DNA of 64,000 nt from Prunella strophiata (Eukaryota > Chordata > Aves > Passeriformes > Prunellidae). How positions within the stretch are numbered: position 1 is the first letter of the stretch; each line of letters opens with the position of its first letter. Location of the stretch: positions 18,731,766 through 18,795,765 of the forward strand of contig JAZBQD010000021.1 in assembly GCA_036583965.1 (NCBI GenBank), read 5' to 3'. The notes under the pieces were generated by a model, which saw only the letters and a program-made list of their open reading frames with translations, made no database searches and was not told where the DNA came from. Below, in pieces: positions 48,049 through 63,518 of the stretch. The position numbers and the translations under genes are program-made.

Positions 48049-48574
48049 AGTTATTATTATCATTTCATTATTATTATTTTGAAATGAAAAGCAGGCAGCA
48101 ACCATGGTAACAACTTGTTGTTTCTTAGTCTGGCATGGAATTCTTTGGGAATTTGCTGGAGATGGATGCTTTGTCACCATCCCTGATGCTCTTCCACATC
48201 ACCACCCACTTCTCTCCAGGTGAAAATGCTCCCAGGCACTGTCCTGGACATGAACATTCCCTTCCAGTGTAATGGCCAATAATGATTTATCTGCTATGGC
48301 TCTTATTACCCTTTTTTTTTCCCTTGGGTTTCTATTCTGAAAAACAAGTTAAATTTTGGCCCAGCCTTCATTTCTAAACAGAAGCACTTTTGCCAGTGAT
48401 GCTGGGCACATAGTCAAAGTAAGCATCTAAATGGATTTTTTTTTTTTTAAGTAAGAGTTGGAAACTTTTTTTTTTTTTTTTTTTTTTAAGCCAGGGAGTA
48501 CTGTTAAGTATATTTTAAGCAGATTATTATGCCTTGAGGGTCAGACAGTTATTCAGTATTAAATAAAAAGTTCT

Positions 48575-49135
48575 CATCGTTGTCCATGTGGCTCTGTAGG
48601 GAAGGGCTGAAGGAAAGGTTTGGAGCTGCATCCAGCCCTGGGATCCCAGCACAGGAGGGACAGGAGCTGCTGGGCAGGAGGAGGCACCAGGATGAGCAGA
48701 GGGATGGAGCAGCTCTGCTGGGAGGAAAGGTAGAGAGAATTGGGATTGGTTCAGCCTGGAGGAGGAAGGCTTAGGGGGTGAGGGGTGAGCTCATAACTTT
48801 CCAAGTGGAAGTGACCCCTCCTCCTGGTGGAGAGGGACATTGGACAGGGCCTGGAGTGACAGCACACAGGGAATGGCTTCAAACTGCCAGAGGGCAGGGT
48901 CAGATGGGATATCAGGGAGAAATTCTCCCCTGTGAGGGTGGGAGGCCCTGGCACAGGTAGCCCAGAGCAGCTGTGGCTGCCCCTGGATCCCTGGAAGTGC
49001 CCAAGGCCAGGCTGGACAGGGCTTGGAGCAGCCCTGGGATGGTGGAAGGTGTCCTTGTTCACAGCACAGGGGTTGGAACAAGATGATCTTTCAAATCCCT
49101 TCCAACCCAAACCATTCTGTCATTCTGTGAACTTC
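48575..49135 (+). mobile_element. CR1 LINE 3'-end copy
   Basis: Mirror of 22342-22905, ending CCCTTCCAACCCAAACCATT and CTGTCATTCTGTGAAC, the CR1 3' terminus. Confidence 0.88.
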
Positions 49136-49911
49136 TTGTAAGGTCAACAAAGGATCTGGAAAAAATCAGTAGTTCCATTCCATTCCATTCTTTGTACAGC
49201 TCCAAATGATTTCCAGTATCACTGAGCCCAAATTCAGACAAGCTCTGCACAACCCTCTGGGTCTCATTTCAGGGCTTGTGCACTCAAGGCTGAGAGCCAG
49301 GGTTATGTTACTACCCAAACACACTCACTGCATCATCAGCTTCCAAAGCAGAGGAAAGAAAAGCAAAAAATAATTATCCATCCCTGCCTGCCCTTTCCAA
49401 ATGATGGCAAATTGAGTAATGAGATCATTTGCTGTTCCTTTTGACTCTGGAATATTTCTTGTTCTGCTGAAGATGTCCAGGTGACCTTAGCAGTTAAAAG
49501 CCAGTGACTCTGCCAACAAAAACTTGCAGCATCTCAAACTTCCCCTGTTGCATTTCAGGTGGAACCACCCTTTTCTGGTCACTTTTGTAGCAATCAAATC
49601 CTCTACCTTCTTTCCTTTCTTCCCATCTTGAGTTTCAGTGCAGATCTGTTTATGTGTTCTGTAAATGTGGTAACTTTGCTTGCTTTCCTGTCAGCCCAGC
49701 CTGCAGCCAGGGGCCAGTTTTGTTTGGACAAACATCTGGATGTTTTTCTGTTTGCAATTGTGGTTCTGGGTGAAGCCCACAGGTGAGCAGCGTCCAAAAC
49801 CTTAGCTCTTTCCAGCCTGTCACTTTTTTCTGCCATGTGTTTCAAGGCCACATTTCACTGTATTTACCCAATATCCTGTTGCTTTCCCAACTGAGAATTA
49901 AACTCCAAGCC

Positions 49912-50130
49912 ATGCTATGAGGAGATGGTAACTAGGGGTATGCAACAGGTTGGAAACCAGGAGGAATTTCTTCATGGAAAGGCTGCCCAGGGAGGTGGTG
50001 GAGGTGTCCAAGGAAGGGCTGGAGGTGGCACTCAGTGCTCTGGGCTGGTGACAAGGTGGGGATGGGTCACAGCTTGGATTTGATGACCCTGGAGCTCTTT
50101 TTCAACTTTTATGATTCTATGAACTGTGAT
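49912..50130 (+). mobile_element. CR1 LINE 3'-end fragment
   Basis: Mirror of 21345-21530: GAGGTGGTGGAGGTGTCCAA, then a stretch ending TTATGATTCTATGAACTG. Confidence 0.8.
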
Positions 50131-52529
50131 GAGGAAGAAAAATAATTACTGTAAGGTTAAGCTTACTAACATTTTGAATGGACTGGAAAAATGCTGCAGT
50201 GATCCTTGTATTTGATTGAGGTTATTAATAAATGTAAAGATATTTCAGGTGCTGCTATCTCAGTCAGTAAATCCCTCTCTGAAAACAGAATGGGGCTCTT
50301 GGTGCTGCTCTTCTCCAGCTAAAAGACATTTCAGTGCCAGCTGCCAAACTGCTGTTGAATTAAATGAAATTAATTAAACACAAGAGTGGCCAAGGCACAG
50401 CCCTGCATGGCCTTCTGGTGTCTCCAGCTGTATGATGTGGATTTTCTCTTGTGGGCTGACCCTAAAGGAAATAGCAGATTGTAGAAAAAGTGAATGGGGC
50501 AGTCTGCCTCTGTCAGAGCTATTGTTCCAGACTCTCTGCATGCTCAGGAAGGCATCACTTAGAGCAGAGTCAGGAGGGATTTCTGTAAGTCCACAGAACT
50601 CTGAAATGCAAGAGATTTTATTGAATCCTTGGGTTGTGAGCTTAGAAGAAATCTTGCTGAATTGAAGCCTGCTGATGTTTTACTTTGGCCCAGGCCAAGG
50701 TTATGCAAGATACCAACAATCAAACCATAAAATCCATACTCTGAAATATTCTCTGCCTGAATGAACAGCCTTTAAAGAGCAGAATACTCACTCAAGTCAC
50801 AATTCCTCATTTTGTACCTGCTGCAGCTGTGGCCTGTGCACAAAGATACAAAATGTGCCTCATCCCAGGGGCATCCTGGCCCAGTTTTATTGCTTAGGAC
50901 TCATCAGAAAATCATCAACAGTGGCAAAGCAGTGCCTGGATGCTGCAGAAAAGTCTGAAATGCTGCTGATAGATCTCTCCTCTGCTTTTAATAGGCAGTG
51001 AAGTGATCCCTAGCCCAGCCTTGGGTGCAGCAGCAGCAGAGCTGTGTGATGAGAAGAAAGGTTCAGCAGTACAATGGGAAATGCTTTCCTGAGCCAACTT
51101 TGTTCCCAATAATTCAGACTGAGGGCTCTCTATTCTCTGCACAGCCCGATGTCCTCGCCTGTCATGTGGTCAGGCACATTCTTTCCAGCTCCTTTCATGG
51201 CACAAACACTTGGGATGCTGTTGTTGAGCTGTTGTTGAGCTGTTGTTGCTGCTCTCCCCTCTTTTTGAGGTTCAGTGGAGGAAGGTGCTGGTCTGGAGTG
51301 ACCCCCTGGAGCTGGGTTTGGGATCAGCAGTGACCACCAAGGTGTTCCATGAGGGACATGACCTTCCCAGGACCATTCTCCCTTTCTCCCTACCCTCATT
51401 TGTGGGAGAAGTGCAGAGGGAAACCAGCATGGGGTGAATGGAGCCTCCACCAGCTCCATGAGGGAGAACAGGGTGACTTTGGAGAGGGTTTTTGTTGGAG
51501 GCCATCAGTCCCAGCGTGGTGTGTGGCACAGAGCAGTGAGGCAATGCTGCAATCTGCTAACAATGAGGCTGAGGTGGCTCTGTGCCACCCCAAAACTGCA
51601 CAGGCGTGAGGGTTTTCCTTCAGCCAGCCATGTCCATGCATTTCCTGGAACAGGGACAAGGCCACACAGCTTCAAGCCACCAAAGACAACAGTAAACAAG
51701 CTGGGTTGCTGGGTAGGCTCTGAGTTACAAGAGTCAGAGACTATTTGTTTCCAGGGAAGGAAAAAGGGGAGAAGAAAATCTCTCACCATCAAGGCTTTTT
51801 CTTGGATCTCACATCCAGGTCCACATCCAGCCCTCCAGCATCTCCCTGATCCCCTCCCAACAAGCAGCCTGGAAGGACAGAGGTTTTATCCCATTATCCC
51901 AATTAAAAAAAAGGTCAGGAAAGGGATGGTTAAACGCTGTCTCCAAGCCATGCCTTTATTTTGTGTATTTTTTTATTTTTTATTTCATCATCTTCTACTG
52001 CTCCAAAGGGAGAAACAAATGGCTTTTAGGGAAATGTTTCCATTGAAAAATCCAGCACTGGGGCTGTGTTTTTTCTCCCCAAGGGTGAGGAGGGGGAGGA
52101 AAAGCGTGTGCAGGGATTTCTCTCGTTCCGGTTCCTCCGAAGGAACAGCCCCTCACAGCACTTCTGCCTCTGGAGGAAACATCTGTGGCCATGGCCACGT
52201 TCCTTGGGCAAACCCCCCTGCTTGGGAGGCTCTTGTGTACCAAATGCTTTGATTTCCTGGTTGCCATCTCTTAAAGATTATCTCCCTCCCAGAACAGGGC
52301 AGCATTTCCCATGTTCCCATGTGTAATGTCCGTGATGGCTGCTATAAACATCATGGAACGTTTCCCTGCCCCTCCTCTGACATAGGTAGCAGAGTCTCTG
52401 CTTTTCATCTTTCAAAGCCCTGCAGAAATGTTTAGGGTCGTGTATCCTGCCATTGTTCTGGGCTGGGCATCCCACTGAAGTGCCTGGGAGAAATGAGTTC
52501 AGGATATGGATCTATCTCTGGTCCATCTC
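50131..52529. other. Intergenic between MTHFSD and FOXF1, no gene recognised
   Basis: Mirror of 18946-21344. Open frames up to about 270 codons exist on both strands but are not conserved between the arms and lack splice context. Confidence 0.4.
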
Positions 52530-53500
52530 TGCTGCGGCCCCAGGAACATCCACATTTTACAGCTGGGCAGGCAGAGATGGCTCCTGACAGACTGGAGGCA
52601 ACTGCTCATTCCCACCCCTTTGGAAAACAACAGGACAGGCCAAAAGCTCTCAAAAAACCTCAACCAAACCTTTGTTGGGCTCTTCTGTGTGACAGAATTG
52701 ATGTTCCCAAAAGGGATTTTGATACCTGCAGCATTATGGTGGCTCTAATCCCACTGGTCCTTCTGCTCCAGAGCTTTCTATCAGGGTACCCAGCACCTGC
52801 CAGGGATAAACTACAGCTCCTGCTGTGGGAGGCAAGGCACCAAAGAGAATTTTTTCACAGAATTTTGCCCCAGGAACATCCACATTTTACAGATGGGCAG
52901 GCAGAGATGGCTCCTGACAGACTGGAGGCAACTGCTCATTCCCACCCCTTTGGAAAACAACAGGAGGACAGGCCAAAAGCTCTCAAAAAACCTCAACCAA
53001 ACCCCTGTTGGGCTCTTCTGTGTGACAGAATTGATGTTCCCAAGGGGGTTTTTGGTACCTGGAGCATCAGGGTGGCTCTAATTCCAATGGTCCTCTTTGC
53101 TCCAGAACTTTCCATCAAGGTACCCAGCACCTTGGTATGCCAAGGGATAAACTACAGCTCCTGTTCTGGGAGACAAGGCTCCAATGAGAATTTTTTCCCA
53201 GAATTTTGCCCCAGGGGCATCCACATTTTATAAATGGGCAGGCAGAGATGGCTCCTGATAGACTGGAGGCAACTGCTCATTCCCATCCCTTTGGAAAACA
53301 ACAGGAGGACAGGCCAAAAACTCAGCAAAACCTCTAAAAAAAACCCAACCAAGCCCCTGTTGGGCTCTTCTGTGTGACAGAAATTATGTTCCCAACATTT
53401 TGTCTCCCAGGGGATACCTGGAGCCTCTAATCCCACTGGTCCTCCTGCTTCAGAACTTTCCAGCACAAACCACAGCTCCTGCTCTGGGAGACAAGACACA
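52530..53500. repeat. 340-bp tandem array, about three copies
   Basis: The marker AGATGGCTCCTGA recurs near 52576, 52904 and 53245. It is the reverse complement of the six-copy array at 16920-18945. Confidence 0.93.
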
Positions 53501-54427
53501 AAACAGAAATCTTCCCCCAAATGTGCCACCTCCAGAGGTCTCCAAGTCACACAAATGTGTTTCCATCCACCCATCCTACACTTTGAGCCAAGCCAGGTTT
53601 ACCTTTCCTTAAAGAATAAAGCAAACACACAGGGCAGTTAAATGGGATCAAAAAAAGGCCAGAGGAAGAAGGGAAACATTCATGTGGTGAAAGCTGCCAC
53701 ATTTCTAAGCATTACCATACCCATGGCTACCACTCCTTCAGGTTTCAGAGTGAATAATTGTTCAGACAAGAGCCATACTTGTGCTTTTCCAGAGGGATCT
53801 CATGTTTTCCCAGTGTTTCCAGGCACCTGCACTGCTCAGGTTCTGGAGTGTGGCATTTCCATCCCTCTGGAGGAGGCAGAGCCTGGAGCTGCTGGACTTT
53901 TCTTCACCCCCACACAATTGCTGCAGCAAAGTTCTGCTCCAAATGAGGTTCTGGTACCCCAAAGTCCCTGCAAAACTTTCCAGGCCATGTCATCCTGCTT
54001 TCCCAGGTGTGTTTGCTTATTTTTGCAGTAATTAGCCTGAAGCTGAGCTGAGCCACAGAGCTGCACTTTCTGTGCCTTTCCAGGGCTTTTGAGCCTTGCT
54101 GCTTTAAATAAAGGAAGGTCTGTGCTCAGGCTCATGTTCTCACTGCTGAAGCCAAGTGGCACTGCCAGTGTCCCCACATCCCTTCCCATGATTAAATTGA
54201 GCTGCTTTGACCTCTGGAATTGCCATTTGCTCTCTGGTGCTCGTCCCAGACATCTCTGCGGTGACCTGGAGAAGTGTCTGAGGAAAGGAAATCCCTACTG
54301 ATGGCACAGTGACTCCCTCAGTGAAACTTCCCAAAGGATCTGCAGCTCCCCTGCAAAAATTTTGTTCATTTTAAGACTAGAGTTGGAATATTTGTCAGAA
54401 GTTGGATGAAGCAGAGCAACCTGAGAT

Positions 54428-54602
54428 CACAGTCATGGAATGGTTTGGGTTGGAAGGGACATCACAGCTCATCTCATCCCACACCTGCCATGGCAGGGAC
54501 ACCTTCCACCATCCCAGGGTGCTCCAAGCCCTGTCCAGCCTGGCCTTGGGCACTGCCAGGGATTCAGGGGCAGCCACAGCTGCTCTGGGCATCCTGTGAT
54601 AA
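54428..54602 (-). mobile_element. CR1 LINE 3'-end fragment
   Basis: Mirror of 15812-15985: ATGGAATGGTTTGGGTTGGA and GTCCAGCCTGGCCTTGGGCA. Confidence 0.85.
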
Positions 54603-54659
54603 TGGGAATTTGGATATTGAGCCAGAAGCTCAATAAGATTTACTCCCTCTGTTGTGTTT

Positions 54660-54740
54660 TATTAATAATAAACCCACAGGATCATTTAGAGTGGAAAAAC
54701 CCACTGGGATCATCCAGTCCAACCACTGATACGAATATTC
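54660..54740 (-). mobile_element. CR1 LINE 3'-tail fragment
   Basis: Mirror of 15675-15740: GGATCATTTAGAGTGGAAAA then GATCATCCAGTCCAACCA. Confidence 0.7.
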
Positions 54741-55739
54741 TGGTTTTAATTCCTTACTGGATTCTGACAGGGAAAGTTACTAAAGAAAACAAGGCAGCTC
54801 CCTGCCTTTCCTCACTGGTGGAGGCAATCTGAGAATTTATAGGAATAACATCAGCTTCCAGCTGCAGAGCTGCACTGGGAGCACCTCCTGCTCCTCAGGG
54901 GGCTCCTCTCATCCACCTGTTTGACCCCTGAGGGTGACTCCTTGTGCAAAGATTCCTTGGCAGGGATAAAGCCCCCAGGAGCATCCCAGCACTGCCTTTT
55001 CCTGCAGAGCATCAGGCAGGAGTTATGCTTGGAAAGGGACCAGATGTTCAGGTGTGGCTTCCCAAAAGCATTTCAGAAATCAAAGTCATCTTCCAAAAGT
55101 GACAAGAGCTGTTCTTTGATCCCCTGAGGTCCACAGATCCCAAATATTTTGGTTTTGAGGGAGAAATCAGGCACCTACTGATTTTTATGGATCTCAGCCT
55201 GTATAGCTGCTAAGAACTTGGTGCCACACTCATCCCTTGGTATCCCAAATACCCATGTAAAATTCCAGGTGTTGTTCCCACCAGTTCAGTCTCCAAGGTT
55301 TTCTGTAAATCTGGATAATCAAGCCCATCTGAGAGCATCCTGTGGCAGGTGCCTGTACCCATGGAATATTCCATGCTTTTCCATGCCAGGTATTCCCATC
55401 AGTCCCACATGGGCACGGAAAAGCTTGATCCCAAAGTGCTCCATAAAGGAGTTTCACCTGGTGTGAGGATGGGATAAGAGGGATGTTCCCCCTCACATCT
55501 CTGGATGCCAGAAGGAAAAAACAAAATAAATACATTTTTAAAGAGATTTTTAAAAATTAATTAATAAAGAAAAAATCCCAAGCTTTTTAGCATCCACCGG
55601 GTGGGGAGAGGGTCCAGACCGGCCCTACCTGGACGGGTTTGATTTCCAAATTTTGGGGAAGCCGCGGGCCGGCGGTCCCTGCTCGCCGCCGCCAGGTGGC
55701 GCTGCCGCCAAGGGAACGGCACCGCCCCCCCAACCCCCG

Positions 55740-57310
55740 GGAGCCTCCGAATCCCACCGGGACCTTCCGAGCATCACCGGGACCTTCCGAGCATCATCGA
55801 GACCTTCCGAGCATCACCGGGACCATCCGAGCATCACCGGGACCTTCCGAGCATCACCGGGACCTTCCGAACATCACCGGGGTCATCCGAGCATCACCGG
55901 GACCATCCGAGCATCACCGGGACCATCTGAGCATCACCGGGACCATCTGAGCATCACCGGGACCTTCCGAGCATCACCGGGACCTTCCGAGCATCACCGA
56001 GACCTTCCGAGCATCACCGGGACCATCCAATCCCACAGGGGCCATCCGAACATCACCGGGACCTTCCGAACATCACCGGGACCATCTGAACATCACCGGG
56101 ACCATCCGAGCATCACCGGGACCTCCGAACATCACCGGGACCTTCCGAGCATCACCGGGACCATCCGAATCCCACCGGGACCTTCCGAGCATCACCGGGA
56201 CCTTCCGAGCATCACCGGGACCATCCAATCCCACAGGGGCCATCCGAACATCACCAGGGTCATCCGAGCATCACCGGGACCATCCGAGCATCACCGGGAC
56301 CTTCCGAGCATCACCGGGACCATCCAATCCCACAGGGGTCATCCGAGCATCACCGGGACCATCTGAACATCACCGGGACCATCCGAGCATCACCAGGACC
56401 TTCCGAACATCACCGGGACCTTCCGAGCATCACCAGGGTCATCTGAACATCACCGGGACCATCCGAACCCACCGGGACCTTCCGAGCATCACCGGGACCA
56501 TCCGAACATCACCGAGACCTTCCGAGCATCACCGGGACCATCTGAACATCACCGAGACCTTCCGAGCATCACCGGGACCTTCCGAACATCACCGGGACCA
56601 TCCGAATCCCACCGGGACCTTCCGAGCATCACCGGGGTCATCCGAGCATCACCGGGACCATCCGAACATCACTGGGATCCTCTGAACATCACCAGGATCA
56701 TCCAAACCCACCAGGATGATCCGAGCATCACCGGGGTCATCCAACACCCCCGGGATCATCCAAACCCACTGGGACCATCCAAACTCTGAATCCCACCGGG
56801 ATCATCCAAACATCACCAGGATCTTCCAAACATCACCGGGATCATCCGAACCCGCCAGCATCATCCAACACCCCCAGGATCATCCAAATCCCACCGGGAT
56901 CATCCAAATCCCACTGGGATCTTCCAACATCCCGGGATCATCCAAACCCACCAGGATCATCCAAATGCCACCAGGATCATCCAGCACCCCCAGCATCATT
57001 CAACAGCTCCAGGATCATCCAAATCCCACTGGGATCTTCCAAACCCCCAAGGATCCCTCAAACCCATGCAGGATTGTCCAAAAGCCCCCAGGATCCCTCA
57101 GCCCCCCAGGATCTCTCAAATTCTCTCACAGGATCCTCTAATCCTCTGGAATTATCCAATGTCCCTGGGACCCTCCTAACCCCTCAGGATCCTCCAAACC
57201 CCTCAGGATCCTCCAAACCCCCCAGGATCCTCCAAACCCCCAGGATCCTCCAAACCCCCAGGATCTTCCAAACCCCTTGGGATCCTCCAAACCCCCAGGA
57301 TCCTCCAGCC
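55740..57310. repeat. Compound 18-21-bp minisatellite (long allele)
   Basis: Units such as GGGACCTTCCGAGCATCACC (20 bp, 55740-56700), grading into GGATCATCCAAAYCCCACC units and then CAGGATCCTCCAAACCCC units. It mirrors 13560-14665 but is longer and has an extra unit type, CAATCCCACAGGGGCCATCC. Confidence 0.93.
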
Positions 57311-58204
57311 ACCCAGGTTCCCTGAGAGACACCCCTGCCACCATCCCCACCCCAATGCTGCCTCCCAAAAATGCTGCAGATCATCCCAATGGACCATGCC
57401 AAAAATGTGTGCCCCCTACAGGGGACCCAGCCCCACATCCCCTCCTCCAGGCCTTCCTTGGGATCCCTGCACTATCCTGTGCTCCCTCCAGCTCTGTCCC
57501 CACGTGGGGGTCACAAACACCCCTGGGGACACGACCCCACAAGCAGGTGACAGTGGCACACAGAGGTGTGCTCCATGGTGGCCTTGTAGGGATGGAGGGA
57601 AGCATCCTGGGAGGAGTATTTTGCCACCAGAATCCCTGCACGAGGCCTGGGGACATCAATGTCCCCTCATCCAGAGGGGACAACCTGGCTGGAGACACCA
57701 GGCCCTGGTTTTTTCTCATCACACTCCAAAATTTCATCCCTGTAGAAAATTCCTGGGCAATTTCCTCCCTAGAAAGTTCCTGGGAAATTTTATCCTTGTA
57801 GAAAATTCCTGGGCAATTCCATCCCTGTAGAAAGTTCCTGGGCCTGCACAGGGCATCAGCCATGAGAAGCTGTTTCCTGCAGTAGAAATGCCAAAACCCC
57901 AAAAGAAAATGGGTTGTGTTCCCTGAGGATTGGGATGTGAGGGATGAGGAGCAGGGGGCAGCTGGCTGGTGCTGAGCTGAGCCCCAGCAGCTGAGCACAG
58001 CCAGATCTGAGCCTTTCCAGCAGCAAATCCCACATTTCTGAGCAAGCCTTGCCTTGCTGGGCTCCCACAGCATTTCTGGGCAACTTTATCCCTCCTCACC
58101 TCCTCTCAGAGCCCAGCACTCCTGGAAAAGCACAAGCAGCTTGGGGTTTGCCATGCCCTAGGACTGAAAATACTGGGGAAAAGCCCACTGGGCTTTTGCA
58201 GAGG

Positions 58205-59035
58205 GAGAGCTGGGGGGTTTGGAGGAGCTGGAGGTTTGGAGGAACTGGGGGGTTGCAGGAGCTGAGGGGATTGCAGGAGTTGGGGCATTTGTAGAAGCTG
58301 GGGGTTTTCAGGAGCTGGGGGGCTTGTAGCAGCTGGGGGATTTGTAGGAGATGGGGGATTTGTAGGAACTGGGGAATTTGTAGGAGCTGGGGGATTTGTA
58401 GGAACTGGGGAATTTGTAGGAGCTGGGGGGCTTGTAGCAGCTGGGGGATTTGCAGGAGCTGGGGAATTTGTAGGAGCTGGGGGTTTGGAGGAGCTGGGGG
58501 ATTTGCAGGAGCTGGGGGATTTGTAGGAACTGGGGGGGTTTTCAGGAACTGGGGAATTTGCAGGAGCTGGGGAATTTGTAGGAGCTGGGGGGTTTTCAGG
58601 AGCTGGGGGGTTTTGCATATGGAGAGCTGAGGGGTTTTGCAGGATCTGGGGGGAATTTCAGGAGGCGGTGGTTGCAGGAGCTGGGGGTTTTGCAGGATCT
58701 TGGGGTTTTACAGATGGAGAGCTGGGGGGTTGTCAGGATCGGGGGTTTGGCAGGATCTGGGGGGTTTTGGCAGATGGAGAGCTGGGGGTTTTCAGGATCT
58801 GGGGGGTTTTGCAGGAATTCTGGGGGGTTTTGCAGATGGAGAGCTGGGGGGTTTTCATGAATCTCGGGGTTTGCAGGATCTGGGGGGCCTTTGCAGATGG
58901 AGAAGCTGGGGGGTTTTCAGGACTGGGGGGTTTGTAGAGCTGGGGGGTTTTCAGGATTGGGGGTTTTGCAGGATCTGGGGGTTTGTTGCAGATGGAGAGC
59001 TGGGGGGTTTTCAGGATCTGGGGGGTTTTGCTCTC
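58205..59035. repeat. About 17-bp GGAGCTGGGGGRTTTGYA minisatellite (long allele)
   Basis: Mirror of 12095-12690. Its distal part (58640-59035) uses larger units with GCAGATGGAGAGCTGGGGGG and TTTTCAGGATCTGG that are rare in the left copy. Confidence 0.92.
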
Positions 59036-60599
59036 TCCTGGCTGCTGGAGGGCTCTGGGATGCAGAGCTCCTGTTTAGACTGCGCTCACTGGCTTGAGGA
59101 ATATGTGGCGTCCCCGGAATGCAGCAGCTCTGTTTTTCCAGGTTTGGAAAGCCACGGGAGGCACGGGAATGAATCACAGCAGGCTTTGGTGGGGAGCAGA
59201 CACAGAACCCCTGCGAGCTGGGCCCGAGCTTTGCAAGGTGCTGCCTGCCCTTCCCAGCCTCCAGCAGCTCCAATATGCCAAGGAGGATCCAAAATCAATC
59301 CAAAGGGATGGAAACAAACCTGGGGAGTGACAGTGGGATTTCAAGGAGCTGATTATTATTGAAGGATCATTATTGAAGCCAAACCTAGTACAGATATTTG
59401 CTTCAGGAGTGAAAAACCCTCTGGTTTCAGCTTGTTTCACCTAAAAGGATGGAGACAATGCCTTCACCTCCAGCAGGGATGTGGGAAAGATCAGCCCAGA
59501 AAAGCATAAAAATGGGGAAAACCAATAATGCTGCAGGCAGATTGCTGCTGGCTTCAAGAGATCTAAACAGAGATTTAAAAAACCCCAAAACATTAACAAA
59601 ATTAAAAAAAAAAAACCACCCAAAACCCCACAACACTCCTCAAAAAAACCCACAAAACAAAAATAAAAAACCCCACCCTGCAAAGGCCTCCCCAACTCTA
59701 ATAAAACCTTGCCTTAATTACAATAATATTATACATTTCTCCCTTGTTACAGCGAACTTGGATTTTAATTAAGCTGATTCCAGAGCTGGGCCAATTAGTG
59801 TGCAGTGATTAAATTTCCCTCTGTAAAGACAGAAATCCACAACCACGTAATCAGATTAATTTGCCTGCATCTCTTTTTTATGGGCGTTGATATTGAATAT
59901 TGATAGAAACAGATTGGCCCACGAATTAAAGCAAAAATTCCTCAATACTGGAGAATCCTGAATTAGCCCAAATCACCCCAAATTTTGCAGGAAAATACCG
60001 ATATTTAAATGCAGATTTATCACTGCCCCGTGCACGACGGAGATGGTGCAGTTGATCTGCTTAATTTTTATTCCTACTTATTAATTCCTAATAATTCGGA
60101 TTAATTTCCTTCAATTTTATGAATTTTTATTTCTTTTTCACGCAGGGAAAATACCCGCGGAAAGTTTCCTGCCGGCTCGGAAAATTCCCGGGATGGAGGA
60201 GGAGGAAAAAGGAGTCAGAAAATTCCCGGGATGGAGGAGGAGGAAAAAGGAGCCGCGGGCTCCATCCCGGCAGCCTCACGCCTGAAATTCGAGGGAGAGG
60301 TTGTCAAACAGAGCCTTTAGCCTTGGGGGAAAAAAAATGGAATAATCCTCATAATAAAAAGCTAAAAATAAAAAGCACCGCCGCTTTTCCTCCTTCTGCA
60401 TTGCAATATCCTCAAATATTTCCCAGCAGGGGAATTGGCAACCAGGACTCCGCGAAGGTGAAAAAACCCTAAAAAGTCGATTTTGAGTCTGTGCCGGGAC
60501 GGGAATTATTGCCCGAGGGTTTGCAGGGCCGGACTCCTCATTAATTAAGCTTAATTACACCGCATGCTCGTTTATTTGCTGCTCATACAATCGTGAAGC
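59036..60599. other. FOXF1 downstream flank, no gene seen
   Basis: Mirror of 10536-12094. It contains AT-rich blocks with good agreement between arms and a 37-bp GGGATGGAGGAGGAGGAAAA duplication at about 60192-60250. No coding exon was recognised. Confidence 0.45.
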
Positions 60600-61198
60600 C
60601 CATGTACAAATAACATACAGGTTTTATTTCGGGATTTTTTTTTTTTTTTCTTTAGGGACAAAACGTACACAAAAAAAAAAAAAAAGGCGAAAAAAATCGA
60701 AAAAACAAACCCACATAATTACAATTTTATACAGTGCAGAAAGAATTAAAATAGGTGTCACCGAACTGTACAACGTCAGGGCAGAAAAAAAAAATAGAGA
60801 GGGGAGGGAGGGGAATAATCCTTCATTATATATATATTTCTATAAAAACATATGGAGGATTGTCTTTACACAGAGACCACGGTCGCTTGCAAATTTACAA
60901 AGGTTAACTAAAAAAACCCAAATCTATATGGCAAATATTGCCAACAGAGATTCCCCGATTTAATACTGATCAACTGAGACTATTCGTGTCTCGATTATTA
61001 GCAACAACAACAAAACAAAACAAAAAAAAAAAGAATTGTAGAATAAATAACAGGATGAGCATGGCTGTCTCTTTCCAAAGTGCCTTGTTCTCTCTGCATA
61101 GGGTCTGATCCTGCAGTCTTTATGCAGGCAAAAAAACCAAAATTCATAGTTCCAAAAAATCCCTCTGAGAGATTTTTTTGCCCGCTGGGTGTTGGCCG

Positions 61199-61236
<38 letters not shown>

Positions 61237-61715
61237 AAGGAAAAAAATTTAAAAAGTATTTTTCCGGGCTTGAAGTGAGACGGCACCGAGGGGATTTGAG
61301 TTCGGGGTCTTTTCCAGCCCCCTCAGCCCGAGCCGGTGGCATCGCTCGCCAAAACTCCCAAACCGAGTTCGCAATTTCTTTTTTTTTTTTTTAAAGAAGC
61401 ATCAAAACCTCATTTGGCGAAGCCTCACCCCAAACTCGCAGTCGGGGCTGTCGGGACGGACGTGGGGGCTGCTTTTGCTTTCTCCTCCATCCCTCCCCGA
61501 GCAGAAGAAGGCACAGACGCTGCGGGCTCGCACCCCCGGCCGATGCTCAGCTCACTCCCGGCGCCGCACTCCGCGCTGCCGCCGCTGCCCGGAGCTCCGG
61601 TCCGGCCCTGCTGCCCAAAGCCAGGCTGGCACTTGGCTGGCACCCCCCTGGCACCCAGAGCGTCCTGGGGGATGCTCAGCGCCCGGCCCCAGCGCCGGGG
61701 TTTTTCCGGCCCGGC
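60600..61715 (-). other. FOXF1: FOXF1 3' UTR with polyadenylation signal
   Basis: On the minus strand this follows the TGA at 61716-61718 and ends soon after AATAAA (60623-60628 on the plus strand as TTTATT). It contains long homopolymers (A33 at 61201-61234 on the plus strand). The last-exon boundary is inferred from the signal only. Confidence 0.72.

Positions 61716-63518
<1,803 letters not shown>

Noticed and set aside
46744..48180. Long minus-strand frames of I, L and Y runs
   Set aside because: Translation of TAA/TTA trinucleotide arrays.
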